Source: an uncultured Methylophaga sp. (GTDB lineage: Bacteria > Pseudomonadota > Gammaproteobacteria > GCF-002020875). From it: a stretch of 64,000 nt of DNA. Numbering within the stretch: position 1 is the first letter of the stretch; every line of letters begins with the position of its first letter. The notes beneath the pieces were generated by a model that saw nothing but the letters and a program-made list of their open reading frames with translations, searched no databases and was not told the origin of the DNA. Made by a program: the position numbers and the translations under genes. The DNA is taken from NCBI GenBank assembly GCA_937877715.1, contig CALEHW010000014.1, positions 39,574 through 103,573 of the forward strand, given 5' to 3'. Below are positions 1-8,979 of the stretch, piece by piece.

Positions 1-3000
1 CCTCCAGATCATTTGCCTCCATAAACACCTTCTCTCCTGCACTTATACAGCCCAGTGGGATAACAAGCAGAGTTAGCAGAGTTGAGACAAAGACCCCGAA
101 CAGCAATGATACAGCCATCCCCTGGAAGATGGGGTCGGTCAGAATTACTGCAGATCCGAGAACCAGAGCCAGTGCCGTGATCAGGATAGGCCGGGTTCTT
201 GATTTGGCAGCAAGAATGACAGAGTCAATCAAGGAGTTTCCTCCGCGGAAGGAGTGCATGGTGAAGTCCACCATCAGGATGGAGTTTCGTACAATGATAC
301 CGGCAAGGGCGATCCACCCGATCATTGAGGTAGCAGTAAATTCCGCATTCATGATCCAGTGCCCCGGGACAATGCCAAGCAGGGTAAGCGGGATTGGTGA
401 CATGATGATTGCCGGAATGACAAAGTTGCCAAAGGCCCAGACCACCAGCATGTAGATGGCGACCAGGGCCACCCCGAAGGCGATGCCCATATCACGGAAG
501 GTCTCATAGGTGACGGTCCACTCGCCGGTCCACTCAAACCCGGTCTGCTTATCGTTGGCTGGAGCTCCGGTGTACTCACCGCTGCGTAATTCTATGCCAT
601 CCGGGGTGACATATCCTCTCTCCTCCAGGATTCGCTCCACATCCAGCATCGCATAGATGGGGGCTCCGAGACGGCCCACAGCATCACCCACCACAAACTC
701 AACATTGCGTAGATCCTTGTGGAAGATGATTGGATCACGCTGGACCTTCACGAACTTGCCAAGCTCAGAGAGCGGAATGGTTCGCTGATCCATGGTCATG
801 ATCGGTAGATCCCCCAGACGATTGAGGTGTGATCTCTTCTCGATAGGAATTGTCATTACAATGTAGGTGGGCTCCAGAATCAGTGACTGGAAGATAGTTG
901 CTGCTTGGAACTCGCCCATCACCATAGCCAGATGCTGGTTGATGGTCTCTACGGAGATACCCTGGCGTGAGGCCTTCTCACGGTCGACCTCAAAACGCCA
1001 GGTCTCCATTGAGCTGCGCATCAGGTTATCAACATCGGAGATACGTTCTGATTCACGGAAGATCTCTGTAATATCATCCGCGACCTTGCGTCTGGTCTCT
1101 GCATCAGGACCATGAATTTCAGCCACTACAGTCTGCAGTACTGGAGGACCTGGAGGCATTTCGACCACTGTAATTGCGACTCCGGCCGCCTCAGCAATTG
1201 GTTGTAGCTGTTCGCGAACAGCGCTGGCAATCTGGTGGCTGGTACGGTCACGCAGGGTTTTGTCGGTCAGCTGGACCGCAACCTCGGCTTGCCACGGAAA
1301 TTGGCGTAGATAGTAATGGCGAACCAGACCGTTGAAGTCGAATGGCTGTGCGGTGCCCACATAGTTCTGGATGGCAACAATCTCCTCGACATCACTGAGT
1401 TTGGCAGCAATCTGGCGGGTAAAGTTGGCTGTAGTCGGAAGTGCTGTCCCATCTGGCATATCAATAACAATGCTGAAACTGGATTTATTGTCAAATGGCA
1501 ACATCTTCACTGGAACGGATGTGTTGTAGAACATATACATGGCGGCAAAGAAGCTGAGAATCAATCCCATAAGAAAGCCCCAACCAAGCATTTTATTGTT
1601 AACCAGAGAGAGGATTGCCTTGCGGAAGAATACATCCATCCGGGCATCGATTTTCTCGTCACGCTCCTCCATTTTTCGCAGTTTATCCATGCTTGGGGCT
1701 ATGCGCATCGCCAGCCAGGGGGCAAATACCAGCGCCGCAAACAGCGACAGCACCATAGCGACAGAGCCGAGAGCAGGAATTGGTTCCATGTAGGGGCCCA
1801 TCATTCCGGAGACAAACCCCATGGGGATAAGGGCTGCAACCACCGTATAGGTTGCCAGAACTGTTGGATTGCCTACCTCCCGCACCGCATCGACTGCCGT
1901 ACGGGTATCCATGGTTCCTGCCATCAGCCAGCGTCGGTAGATGTTCTCTACGATAACGATGGCATTGTCGACCAGGAAACCGATGGAGAAGATCAGAGCG
2001 AAGAGGCTCACCCGATCAATGGTGTAACCCATTAGCATGGCAACAAATACTGTGCCGACCAGCACCACAGGGATAGTTAGCAGTACCACAATGGAGGGTT
2101 TGATGCCGAGACTGAGCCAGACTAGCAGGGTAACGGCAGCGGTTGCCACAAAGAGTTTGAACAGCAGGTCATTTACCTTGTTATTGGCGCTCTCACCATA
2201 GTTTCTGGTCACCTCAACATGAACATTGTCAGGGATCAGATACCCCTTGAGGTTGTTGTTTACCTCATCGAGAATGCTATTGACCACGGAGACCCCGTTG
2301 GAGCCACGCTGTTTGGCCAGGGCAATAGTTACCGCCGCAGCATCCCTGATTTGCCCCTCATGCGAGCTGGCAGGGCCGGTTGAGAAGGTGACAATCTCCT
2401 TGGTTTCCTGAGGCCCCTCAGTGACGTTGGCAACATCTCTCAGAAATACCGGGGTGCCTCGATGCTGTCCAACCACCAGCTGCTTGACCTCTTCAACTTT
2501 GGAGAGGAAGCCGCCGGACTCAATAAAGAAGAAACGGTCGCTCATCTCCACAGAACCGACGGTATGGCCGGTATTGGCAGTCTGCACCGCATGGACAATC
2601 TGTCCGGGGCTCACCCCGAATCCGGCCAGGCGCTCGGGTAGAACCTCGATTCTCACTTGACGGGAGCGTCCCCCGGTGACAAAGCCGACACCGGTCTGGG
2701 GCAGCTGTTTGAGGTGCTGTAGCACACTGACACCCAGGGTTCTCAGGTACTCGTCATCGACCTCCTCAGACCAGAGGGTGAGGGTGACAGAAGGGACATC
2801 ATCCACCTCTTTCGGTTTCACCATCGGGGGCTTGATCCCCTTAGGCAGCAGGTCGAGGTTGGACTGGATCTTGCTGTGGACCTGGACAATGGATGGGCCC
2901 ATCGGTTCACCCACCTTGAACTGAATGGTGATGATGCCGTACTCGCGGTCACTGGCAGAGTAGACATGTTTGATTTTGGGAATCTCGCTCAGGACCCTCT

Positions 3001-3334
3001 CAAAGGGATCGATAATCTGGTTGGCAACCTCACCGGATGAGAGCCCTGGTGCCGGGAAGAATATATCGATCATCGGTACCGAGATCTGCGGATCCTCTTG
3101 GCGCGGGGTGGCAATCAAGCCCCAGATACCCACCACCATCATCGCAATGAAGAAGAGGGGTGAGAGCGGCGAGTGGATAAATGAGTCGGCAAGACGGCCA
3201 GCAAAGCCGAGGTCTTTGGCTTCATCGCTGCTCTTCTGCATTACCTCTCCGGGGATGTCCTGCAACCCTACAGTTGCCGGATCCTGAGGGCGATCCTCTC
3301 CCTCACCATGTGTTGGCTCTCTGCTATCGCTCAT
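1..3334 (-). CDS. RND-family efflux transporter permease (C-terminus beyond window)
   Basis: An inner-membrane proton-driven efflux permease of the AcrB/MdtB type. I translated it from ATG at 3334; the frame stays open to the window edge (about 1,111 residues), so the ORF track misses it. The N-terminus has a polar extension of about 45 residues, then TM1 (SPLSPLFFIAMMVVGIWGL). Two large periplasmic regions and the TM2-6 and TM8-12 blocks follow. The TM4 motif reads GFLVDNAIVIVEN near residue 455, so the usual Asp-Asp pair of AcrB is Asp-Asn here. Nearly the full length of the family (about 1,030-1,080 residues) is present, including TM12, so only a short tail is missing. It lies 9 nt downstream of its adaptor on the same strand and almost certainly shares its promoter. 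The substrate cannot be read from the sequence. A TolC-type partner is not in view. Confidence 0.93.
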   Translation of the reverse strand, partial: MSDSREPTHGEGEDRPQDPATVGLQDIPGEVMQKSSDEAKDLGFAGRLADSFIHSPLSPLFFIAMMVVGIWGLIATPRQEDPQISVPMIDIFFPAPGLSSGEVANQIIDPFERVLSEIPKIKHVYSASDREYGIITIQFKVGEPMGPSIVQVHSKIQSNLDLLPKGIKPPMVKPKEVDDVPSVTLTLWSEEVDDEYLRTLGVSVLQHLKQLPQTGVGFVTGGRSRQVRIEVLPERLAGFGVSPGQIVHAVQTANTGHTVGSVEMSDRFFFIESGGFLSKVEEVKQLVVGQHRGTPVFLRDVANVTEGPQETKEIVTFSTGPASSHEGQIRDAAAVTIALAKQRGSNGVSVVNSILDEVNNNLKGYLIPDNVHVEVTRNYGESANNKVNDLLFKLFVATAAVTLLVWLSLGIKPSIVVLLTIPVVLVGTVFVAMLMGYTIDRVSLFALIFSIGFLVDNAIVIVENIYRRWLMAGTMDTRTAVDAVREVGNPTVLATYTVVAALIPMGFVSGMMGPYMEPIPALGSVAMVLSLFAALVFAPWLAMRIAPSMDKLRKMEERDEKIDARMDVFFRKAILSLVNNKMLGWGFLMGLILSFFAAMYMFYNTSVPVKMLPFDNKSSFSIVIDMPDGTALPTTANFTRQIAAKLSDVEEIVAIQNYVGTAQPFDFNGLVRHYYLRQFPWQAEVAVQLTDKTLRDRTSHQIASAVREQLQPIAEAAGVAITVVEMPPGPPVLQTVVAEIHGPDAETRRKVADDITEIFRESERISDVDNLMRSSMETWRFEVDREKASRQGISVETINQHLAMVMGEFQAATIFQSLILEPTYIVMTIPIEKRSHLNRLGDLPIMTMDQRTIPLSELGKFVKVQRDPIIFHKDLRNVEFVVGDAVGRLGAPIYAMLDVERILEERGYVTPDGIELRSGEYTGAPANDKQTGFEWTGEWTVTYETFRDMGIAFGVALVAIYMLVVWAFGNFVIPAIIMSPIPLTLLGIVPGHWIMNAEFTATSMIGWIALAGIIVRNSILMVDFTMHSFRGGNSLIDSVILAAKSRTRPILITALALVLGSAVILTDPIFQGMAVSLLFGVFVSTLLTLLVIPLGCISAGEKVFMEANDLE

Positions 3335-3343
3335 GGTCTGCCC

Positions 3344-4471
3344 TTATCTTGTAGAGGTTGTAGATGAGGATGGGTTGACCATCACGACATCACCTGCCCG
3401 TACTCCGGAGAGTACACTTCTCCAACCATTGTCGGCCAACTCCCCAATACGTACAAGGCGCATCTCCATGATGTTGTCATCCTTGCGAATAAATATGGCA
3501 GGAAGGCTGCCGCGCCAGACCACTGCGGAGGGCGGTATGGTGACCAGCTCCTCTGAGTTGGTGGACGGATCCGGGATCATCACCTCTGTATACATGCCGG
3601 GTGCAGCCGGGGCACCCCCTGGAATATTGAACTTGACGGTTACGGTGTGCCCCACCATGTCTGCCATCGGAAAGATACGTGCAACCGTAATGGGGACAAT
3701 GTCACCACTCTGATCCATCCGTGCACTGAGCATCATTCCCTTGTGGAGTCCACGCACCAGACGGGCTGGCACCTCGGCACGAATCTGCAGACGACTGGTA
3801 TCACCAAACAGGAAGAGGGGGACACCAGGCTGTGCTGGCTGCCCAACCTCAACCATCTTGCGCAGAATTACCCCATTAAAGGGGGCAATAATTGTGGCCT
3901 GCTCTATATTCTCATCTAGTTCACGAATTGCAGCCAGTGCCTGATTGTAGGCATTCTCGGCAGTCTCAACCTGAACATTCATACCGTAGACATTGGTCTG
4001 ACGCTGGATCCCGGAATCGCCACGACCACTCATGTTTCTCATAGGATTGGAGAACATGGTCATCATGCTGGGGATGCCACCCATCATCGCATTGGGTTGT
4101 GAGTTGGGATTTTCTATCTCATTGCGGAGCTGCATCTGGGCATTTCGAATACCAGCATCTGCACTTGCTAGCTGGGCCTCGGCTTGGGCCCGTTTTGCCA
4201 TCATTGCATCGACATCCTGGCTCGCCAGTCTATCCCCCTTGTTGAATGAATCACCCTCCTCACCAGCTATAAAGAGTACATCTCCAGGCATTTTTGCCAC
4301 CAGGTTGACCTCGCGGTGGGGAATGATCGTACCACCGAGAGAGATGATAGCCCCTACACGACTACTCTTGGCGGCGACAAACTCTGCTGCCTCTCCGTTG
4401 GCCACAGCTACAGTGGAGGCAGATAATAGAAGAATTGATGTAATTGCACGTTTCATAAAAGCTTTTCTCAT
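3344..4471 (-). CDS. RND efflux periplasmic adaptor (membrane fusion protein)
   Basis: This adaptor bridges the RND permease to an outer-membrane channel. It is 375 residues long. Residues 1-25 are a signal peptide; a second in-frame ATG at MKRAITS is an alternative start. A split lipoyl-like domain follows (GTIIPHREVNLVAKMPGDV; then ATIIAPFNGVILRKMVEVGQ), enclosing an alpha-helical hairpin. Beta-barrel and membrane-proximal domains come next. The hairpin is interrupted around residues 110-160 by a Met/Asn/Pro/Gly-rich stretch (for example MMGGIPSMMTMFSNPMRNM), which is not typical of the family. It is transcribed with the downstream permease from the promoter at 4511-4540. The family assignment is firm; the substrate is unknown, although the methionines raise the possibility of soft-metal contact. 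Confidence 0.92.
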   Translation of the reverse strand: MRKAFMKRAITSILLLSASTVAVANGEAAEFVAAKSSRVGAIISLGGTIIPHREVNLVAKMPGDVLFIAGEEGDSFNKGDRLASQDVDAMMAKRAQAEAQLASADAGIRNAQMQLRNEIENPNSQPNAMMGGIPSMMTMFSNPMRNMSGRGDSGIQRQTNVYGMNVQVETAENAYNQALAAIRELDENIEQATIIAPFNGVILRKMVEVGQPAQPGVPLFLFGDTSRLQIRAEVPARLVRGLHKGMMLSARMDQSGDIVPITVARIFPMADMVGHTVTVKFNIPGGAPAAPGMYTEVMIPDPSTNSEELVTIPPSAVVWRGSLPAIFIRKDDNIMEMRLVRIGELADNGWRSVLSGVRAGDVVMVNPSSSTTSTR

Positions 4472-4510
4472 CGGTCAAAATCCCGTTTTCGTCAGACAAT
4501 ACAAAGCTCA

Positions 4511-4540
4511 ATTGTATTCCAGAGAATACTTGAGTGTCAA
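4511..4540 (-). promoter_or_regulatory. Sigma-70 promoter for the RND efflux operon
   Basis: On the minus strand a perfect -35 hexamer TTGACA (4535-4540) is followed after 18 bp by TACAAT (4511-4516), a 5/6 match to the -10 consensus. Transcription would begin near 4504, about 33 nt before the adaptor start codon. Confidence 0.72.
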
Positions 4541-4573
4541 CCAATATAAGGTGTGATGGTTGGAGAAAAACAG

Positions 4574-4843
4574 TTATGAATCAGTGGCTGAGGCGGCAGT
4601 TGCCATGCTTGTTGCAAAGGTAGTTTGAAAACCTCTCCGTAGCTGTTGGTCACGTAGAGAGAGGAGGGCATGTTCTGCATCCTCACGACACTCGTAGTGG
4701 GTCTCTCTGTAGCTACTGCGCCCTCCCTGTATTCCAGACTCGCGAATCAGGGTCCAGCCATCGATCAGGTCCTCCTGAATCTGTAGTTGATAGAAGCGGA
4801 GTGGCGATCCATCAACTGGCGGGGTCTGCATATAGATGCGCAT
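4574..4843 (-). CDS. Small stand-alone WGR-domain protein
   Basis: A predicted 89-residue cytosolic protein made almost entirely of one WGR domain (residues about 15-72: FYQLQIQEDLIDGWTLIRES, then GIQGGR and a final helix EDAEHALLSLRDQQLRRGF). WGR domains are best known as nucleic-acid or regulatory modules in PARPs and MolR-type proteins; single-domain bacterial versions have no settled role. It lies 69 nt downstream of hypF on the same strand with no evident terminator between them, so it could be the last gene of the hyp operon. Nothing in its sequence links it to hydrogenase. The start at MRIYMQ is the only good ATG before the domain. Confidence 0.8.
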   Translation of the reverse strand: MRIYMQTPPVDGSPLRFYQLQIQEDLIDGWTLIRESGIQGGRSSYRETHYECREDAEHALLSLRDQQLRRGFQTTFATSMATAASATDS

Positions 4844-4912
4844 GGGGTCTGTAGGGTGGTTAATGCCGGGTACTGAACTTTGCCAGATTTATGCGGGGGA
4901 GTATAGCCACAA

Positions 4913-7270
4913 TCATCGGGGAGTGGAGAGGTATTGGGCGGCAGCAACGGCACCTTGCCCCAGTGAGATACCCTGATCATTGAGTGGAAATTTCTTTGCA
5001 GAGAGAACGGTGAGACCTCTTCTCTCAAGTGCATCAGTGACCCCTTCGAGCAGCAGCTGGTTCTGGAATACTCCACCCCCCAATGCAACGGTATCGACAT
5101 TATGTTCTCGACAGAGCAGTTCAGCCATCTCGGCAGTTGAGTTGATCAGGCCATGGTGGAAGCGTGCAGCAACGGTTTCGACCGCAGTTTCTCTCTCCAG
5201 ATCGAGAAGAAGCTCTCGCCACATAGGCGCCCAGTCAACTATCAGTCGCCCATCGCTCTCCAGTAGTTGGTAGGGATAGCCTTTTCCATGTTGGGCGGAA
5301 AATGGTTGGGTGGCGATGGATTCAAGCTCAATGGCCGCCTCCCCCTCAAAGGAGATAGACTCCCTGCAGAGCCCCACAGTTGCCGCCACCGCATCGATCA
5401 ATCTGCCACAGGAGGAGGCTAACGGACTGTTAACCCCACTCGCCACCATCCTCTCCATGGTGTTTAGTGGTTTGCCGTTGAGATACTGCACAACCTCAAG
5501 ATGGGGATACTGCTGCTCCAGCTTTTCCCACCCGATGGAGGCTGCAAGGTGTGCATAACTATTGCGCCACGGCTCCCTGATGGCCCGGGATCCACCCGGC
5601 ATGGCAACCGGGGAGAGGTTTCCCACCCTCTGGTAGTCACGATAGTTGGCCAGCAGAAATTCCCCTCCCCATATCTCTCCATCATCCCCATAACCTAGCC
5701 CATCGAGGGCAATTCCCAAGAGAGGAGGGGTATCCAGCGGGAGTTGATGTTCCACCATACAGGAGACAATGTGGGCGTGGTGGTGTTGTACCTCAATTAG
5801 TGGAATCCTCTGCTGCTCCGCCCATTCCTTGCCGATCTGAGTTGGTATATATTCAGGGTGGCAATCCACAACGATGGCCTCCGGGTGGTGGTCAAAGAGT
5901 TTCTGGTAGATTTGGAGGTTGTTACGGTACTCCCTCAGGGTTGAGCTATTTTCCAGATCTCCAACAAATTGCGACAGGACTGCATGGCCATTTTGGAGCA
6001 GGACAAAACTGTTCTTTAACTCTCCTCCCATTGCCACCATCTGTGGGCTATTTTCAAAGCCATAGGGAAGCATAATTGATCCTGGAGCCATACCTCTGCC
6101 ATAGCGCATAGTCCTTGGTTTTCCTTCTGCCACTCGGACCACGGAGTCATCTACGCGATTGGTAATTCCCCGATTGTGAAGCAGCCAGTAGTCGACAATT
6201 TCATTCAGCTGTTCACGTGCATCTTCATTGGTGGTGCACTGTGGTTCATTGGCACGATTTCCAGATGTCAGAACAATTGGTGAATCCAGGCTGTTCATCA
6301 ACAGATGGTGAAGTGGCGTATAGGGGAGCATAAAGCCGATCCCTTGCCGAATAGGGGAGATTGAGGGGGCAAGATTACTGCTCTGTTGATCGAGTGTCAC
6401 GATCGGTGCAACACTGCTTTCGAGCAGTTCCCTCTCAGCATGTGAAACAGCTCCATGACGTGAGACCATTTCACAGTCTCTGGCCATTACTGCAAACGGT
6501 TTGCGCCCTCTCTTTTTCCTTTTCCTCAGTCGTGCTACAACAACCTCATTACCTGCATCACAGGCCAGATGGAATCCACCAATTCCCTTAATGGCAACAA
6601 TATTGCCCTCTTGAATCAATTTTGCGGTGTGCTGTATCGGACCCAGCTGGTTCTCTCCATCGGAGAGTTTTTTCCCTGACCTTTCCTCCAGCCAGAGTTG
6701 TGGACCGCACCCTCCACAGCAGTTTGGTTGCGCATGAAAGCGCCTATTTGATGGATCCTCATATTCCTCCTGGCATTTGCTGCACATGGTGAATGGAGCC
6801 ATTGAGGTGTTGTTGCGATCGTAAGGGACCGCCCTGGTGATTGAGAAACGTGGACCGCAGTGGGTGCAGTTGGTAAATGGATAGTGATGGCGATGATTCT
6901 TTGGGTTCATCATCTCAGTAATGCATTGGGGGCAGCTGGCGGCATCCGCTGTGATGGCTGTGGTGATTGCCCCACCCACGCTACCTGCAATAGTGAACTG
7001 TTCAGGGGGTTCTCCATCCAGAGGTTCAATCCGGATCTGCTCGATAAGTGCCAGTGGAGGGGGATTGTCCCGGAGCTGTTGCAGAAAGCGGTTGATACTG
7101 CTTTCCTCTCCCCATGCCTGCATAACAATACCGTCACCACTGTTCCAGACCCTGCCGACCAGTCGGTTCTCTCCGGCGAGTCTCCACACTGCAGGACGGA
7201 ATCCAACACCCTGAACAGTCCCCTCAATATGGATGGTTTTTCCGTGGAGTGGGGGTTGCTCTATGCCCAT
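4913..7270 (-). CDS. hypF: Carbamoyltransferase HypF, [NiFe] hydrogenase cyanide-ligand synthesis
   Basis: HypF converts carbamoyl phosphate and ATP to carbamoyl-AMP and transfers the carbamoyl group to the C-terminal Cys of HypE, the first step toward the two CN ligands. At 785 residues it is full length. Domains in order are an N-terminal acylphosphatase (GTVQGVGFRPAVWRLA, residues about 15-95) and two zinc-binding CX2C pairs (CPQC/CTHC and CSKC/CGGC, about 110-190). A YrdC-like domain (about 200-385) and a Kae1-like carbamoyltransferase domain with VQHHHAHIVSC complete the protein. The ATG overlaps the end of hypX by 10 nt, showing translational coupling in the hyp operon. It is the last recognisable maturation gene of the operon. 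Confidence 0.97.
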   Translation of the reverse strand: MGIEQPPLHGKTIHIEGTVQGVGFRPAVWRLAGENRLVGRVWNSGDGIVMQAWGEESSINRFLQQLRDNPPPLALIEQIRIEPLDGEPPEQFTIAGSVGGAITTAITADAASCPQCITEMMNPKNHRHHYPFTNCTHCGPRFSITRAVPYDRNNTSMAPFTMCSKCQEEYEDPSNRRFHAQPNCCGGCGPQLWLEERSGKKLSDGENQLGPIQHTAKLIQEGNIVAIKGIGGFHLACDAGNEVVVARLRKRKKRGRKPFAVMARDCEMVSRHGAVSHAERELLESSVAPIVTLDQQSSNLAPSISPIRQGIGFMLPYTPLHHLLMNSLDSPIVLTSGNRANEPQCTTNEDAREQLNEIVDYWLLHNRGITNRVDDSVVRVAEGKPRTMRYGRGMAPGSIMLPYGFENSPQMVAMGGELKNSFVLLQNGHAVLSQFVGDLENSSTLREYRNNLQIYQKLFDHHPEAIVVDCHPEYIPTQIGKEWAEQQRIPLIEVQHHHAHIVSCMVEHQLPLDTPPLLGIALDGLGYGDDGEIWGGEFLLANYRDYQRVGNLSPVAMPGGSRAIREPWRNSYAHLAASIGWEKLEQQYPHLEVVQYLNGKPLNTMERMVASGVNSPLASSCGRLIDAVAATVGLCRESISFEGEAAIELESIATQPFSAQHGKGYPYQLLESDGRLIVDWAPMWRELLLDLERETAVETVAARFHHGLINSTAEMAELLCREHNVDTVALGGGVFQNQLLLEGVTDALERRGLTVLSAKKFPLNDQGISLGQGAVAAAQYLSTPR

Positions 7271-8976
7271 GACTTTGTGGTTCTGCGGTGGAGTGCCAGG
7301 GTCAGGGGGGTGCGGGATTTTGGTATCTTGTGGATGAAGTTGTAGCGGGCAATATGGTAGCTTGGGTCAAATCCATAGAAGTTCATACGCATCTTCTCTA
7401 GCTCCTGCTCACGGTATGTTGCCAGAGGCTGAATCGCCTCATCCTCACTTCTCTGTCTCCTCTTCTTTTCCAACAATTTTTCAAAACCTGGTTGGACGAC
7501 CAGTTTTTTAGTCCTCTGGAGCGTCTCCTTTATGAACTCTTTCCTGTTCGCACCATAGGCGGCATCCACCAGCCCAATTCTCTCTGCCTCTGCAGTTCCC
7601 ATAGGCAGACGAGTTCTGATAATGTGCTCGGCGTTATCTCTCCCCGTATAACGGGGCAGCAGGTAGCTCCAGTATTCTGACCCATAGAGGTTGCCCATAT
7701 CCTTATAGTGGGGGTTGAGAATAACCCCATCTCTTGCCCATAGAAAATCTGCGGTCCTGGCAAGGAAAACCCCGCCCGCGCCGGCACCTCCCTGGAGTGC
7801 GCTAATGGTCAGCCGGTCATCCGTGTTGATAATCTCCAAGGCAAGATCATCCAGTACATTGATGTTTTTCCATGACTCATCTGCGGTGCTCTCTGCCGCC
7901 TCTATCTGGTTCAGATCCATTCCGTTGGACCAGTAATCCTCTCCTCCCAGCAGAACAATGGCGTGACTGTTCTGCTCTCTGGCGTGCCGATAGGCAGAGA
8001 GCAGTTGCTGGCACTGTGTGGCCCCCATCGCCCCGTTATAGAAGGAGAAGTGGAGCAGACCAATATCACCGATCTGCTCATAGCTGATCTCACGGTAACC
8101 GCTGCTGTCACTGCTGTTCTCGGATTCGACTGTAACCTCTGGCAGTTTGGCAATCTCATCGGCAAGTACGGTTGTTGCAGGAAGCTTGAACGGGTGGTTG
8201 CTCTCTCTGTCACGCAGTCGCCCAATCCAGACCGCCTTGCCATCTGCGGTTGCCCGGCAGATGGCTGGCCCTGAGCGCGCAATGACTGCGCCGGCTTTAC
8301 CACTGAGGTGGAACTCAGGTTGTACGTCGTAGAGGGACAGATCTCTTCTAAAGAGGTGGTCCGGTACTCCGGGAGCTCCATCTGCAGAGTGGATCTTTCT
8401 CACCACCGTATCAAGACCATCCTCTTCCCAGTTAATCAATCTGTCATGCCCTGTTGCCAACGGGTGTGACTCTATCTTGCTGCCCCCTGGAAGTTGCCAC
8501 TGCGTCTGGGGCCGAAAACCGGACTCTGTAAAATTATTGACTGCACGCAGTGTTGCAGTAACAGCTGCCTCAGTGACCTCGTTGCGGTAGAGGCTCCCCT
8601 TGGGGGCAGTTCGCATCGGGAAGGTTTCGGAGGCCCAGATATCTCCCCCATCCAACACCCCGTTGGCCTGCAGGAGTGTGACTCCCCAGCTCTTCTCCCC
8701 GTTGAGAATTGCCCAATCCAGTGCTGACGGCCCACGATTCCCAGGTGGCCCGGGATGCACAACCAGGCAGGTTATTCTGCCCCAGATCGATTCGGGAATG
8801 GCTCGCTTGAGAAAAGGGGCAATTAGCAGGTCCGGTTTGAACAGATCGACAGCCTCCATTGATACCAGATCATTGATATCAAATTCAACAGATACTTCGT
8901 GTCCAGCCTCCCTCAGTTCAACAAAGAGTCTCTGGCTAAGGCTGTTGAAGTTGTGAACAAGCAGCAGGATTTTCAT
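7261..8976 (-). CDS. hypX: HypX, CO-ligand synthesis protein for [NiFe] hydrogenase
   Basis: HypX/HoxX is a two-domain cytosolic enzyme that takes a formyl group from formyl-tetrahydrofolate and releases CO for the active-site iron, allowing maturation in air. The 571 residues show an N-terminal methionyl-tRNA formyltransferase-like domain (residues about 1-260; HPGPPGNRGPSALDWAI and the GVTLLQANGVLDGGDIW stretch). The C-terminal half is an enoyl-CoA hydratase/crotonase-like domain (about 290-560; ALQGGAGAGGVFLA). It begins 3 nt after hypE stops and overlaps hypF by 10 nt, so it is embedded in the operon. Its presence implies that the hydrogenase is assembled under oxic or micro-oxic conditions, which is inference from the known role. 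Confidence 0.93.
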   Translation of the reverse strand: MKILLLVHNFNSLSQRLFVELREAGHEVSVEFDINDLVSMEAVDLFKPDLLIAPFLKRAIPESIWGRITCLVVHPGPPGNRGPSALDWAILNGEKSWGVTLLQANGVLDGGDIWASETFPMRTAPKGSLYRNEVTEAAVTATLRAVNNFTESGFRPQTQWQLPGGSKIESHPLATGHDRLINWEEDGLDTVVRKIHSADGAPGVPDHLFRRDLSLYDVQPEFHLSGKAGAVIARSGPAICRATADGKAVWIGRLRDRESNHPFKLPATTVLADEIAKLPEVTVESENSSDSSGYREISYEQIGDIGLLHFSFYNGAMGATQCQQLLSAYRHAREQNSHAIVLLGGEDYWSNGMDLNQIEAAESTADESWKNINVLDDLALEIINTDDRLTISALQGGAGAGGVFLARTADFLWARDGVILNPHYKDMGNLYGSEYWSYLLPRYTGRDNAEHIIRTRLPMGTAEAERIGLVDAAYGANRKEFIKETLQRTKKLVVQPGFEKLLEKKRRQRSEDEAIQPLATYREQELEKMRMNFYGFDPSYHIARYNFIHKIPKSRTPLTLALHRRTTKSWA

Positions 8977-8979
8977 TCA

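Noticed and set aside
1316-2035. 239-codon plus-strand ORF
   Set aside because: It lies wholly inside the RND permease on the other strand. Its translation is rich in His, Cys and Trp without any fold, as expected of a shadow frame.
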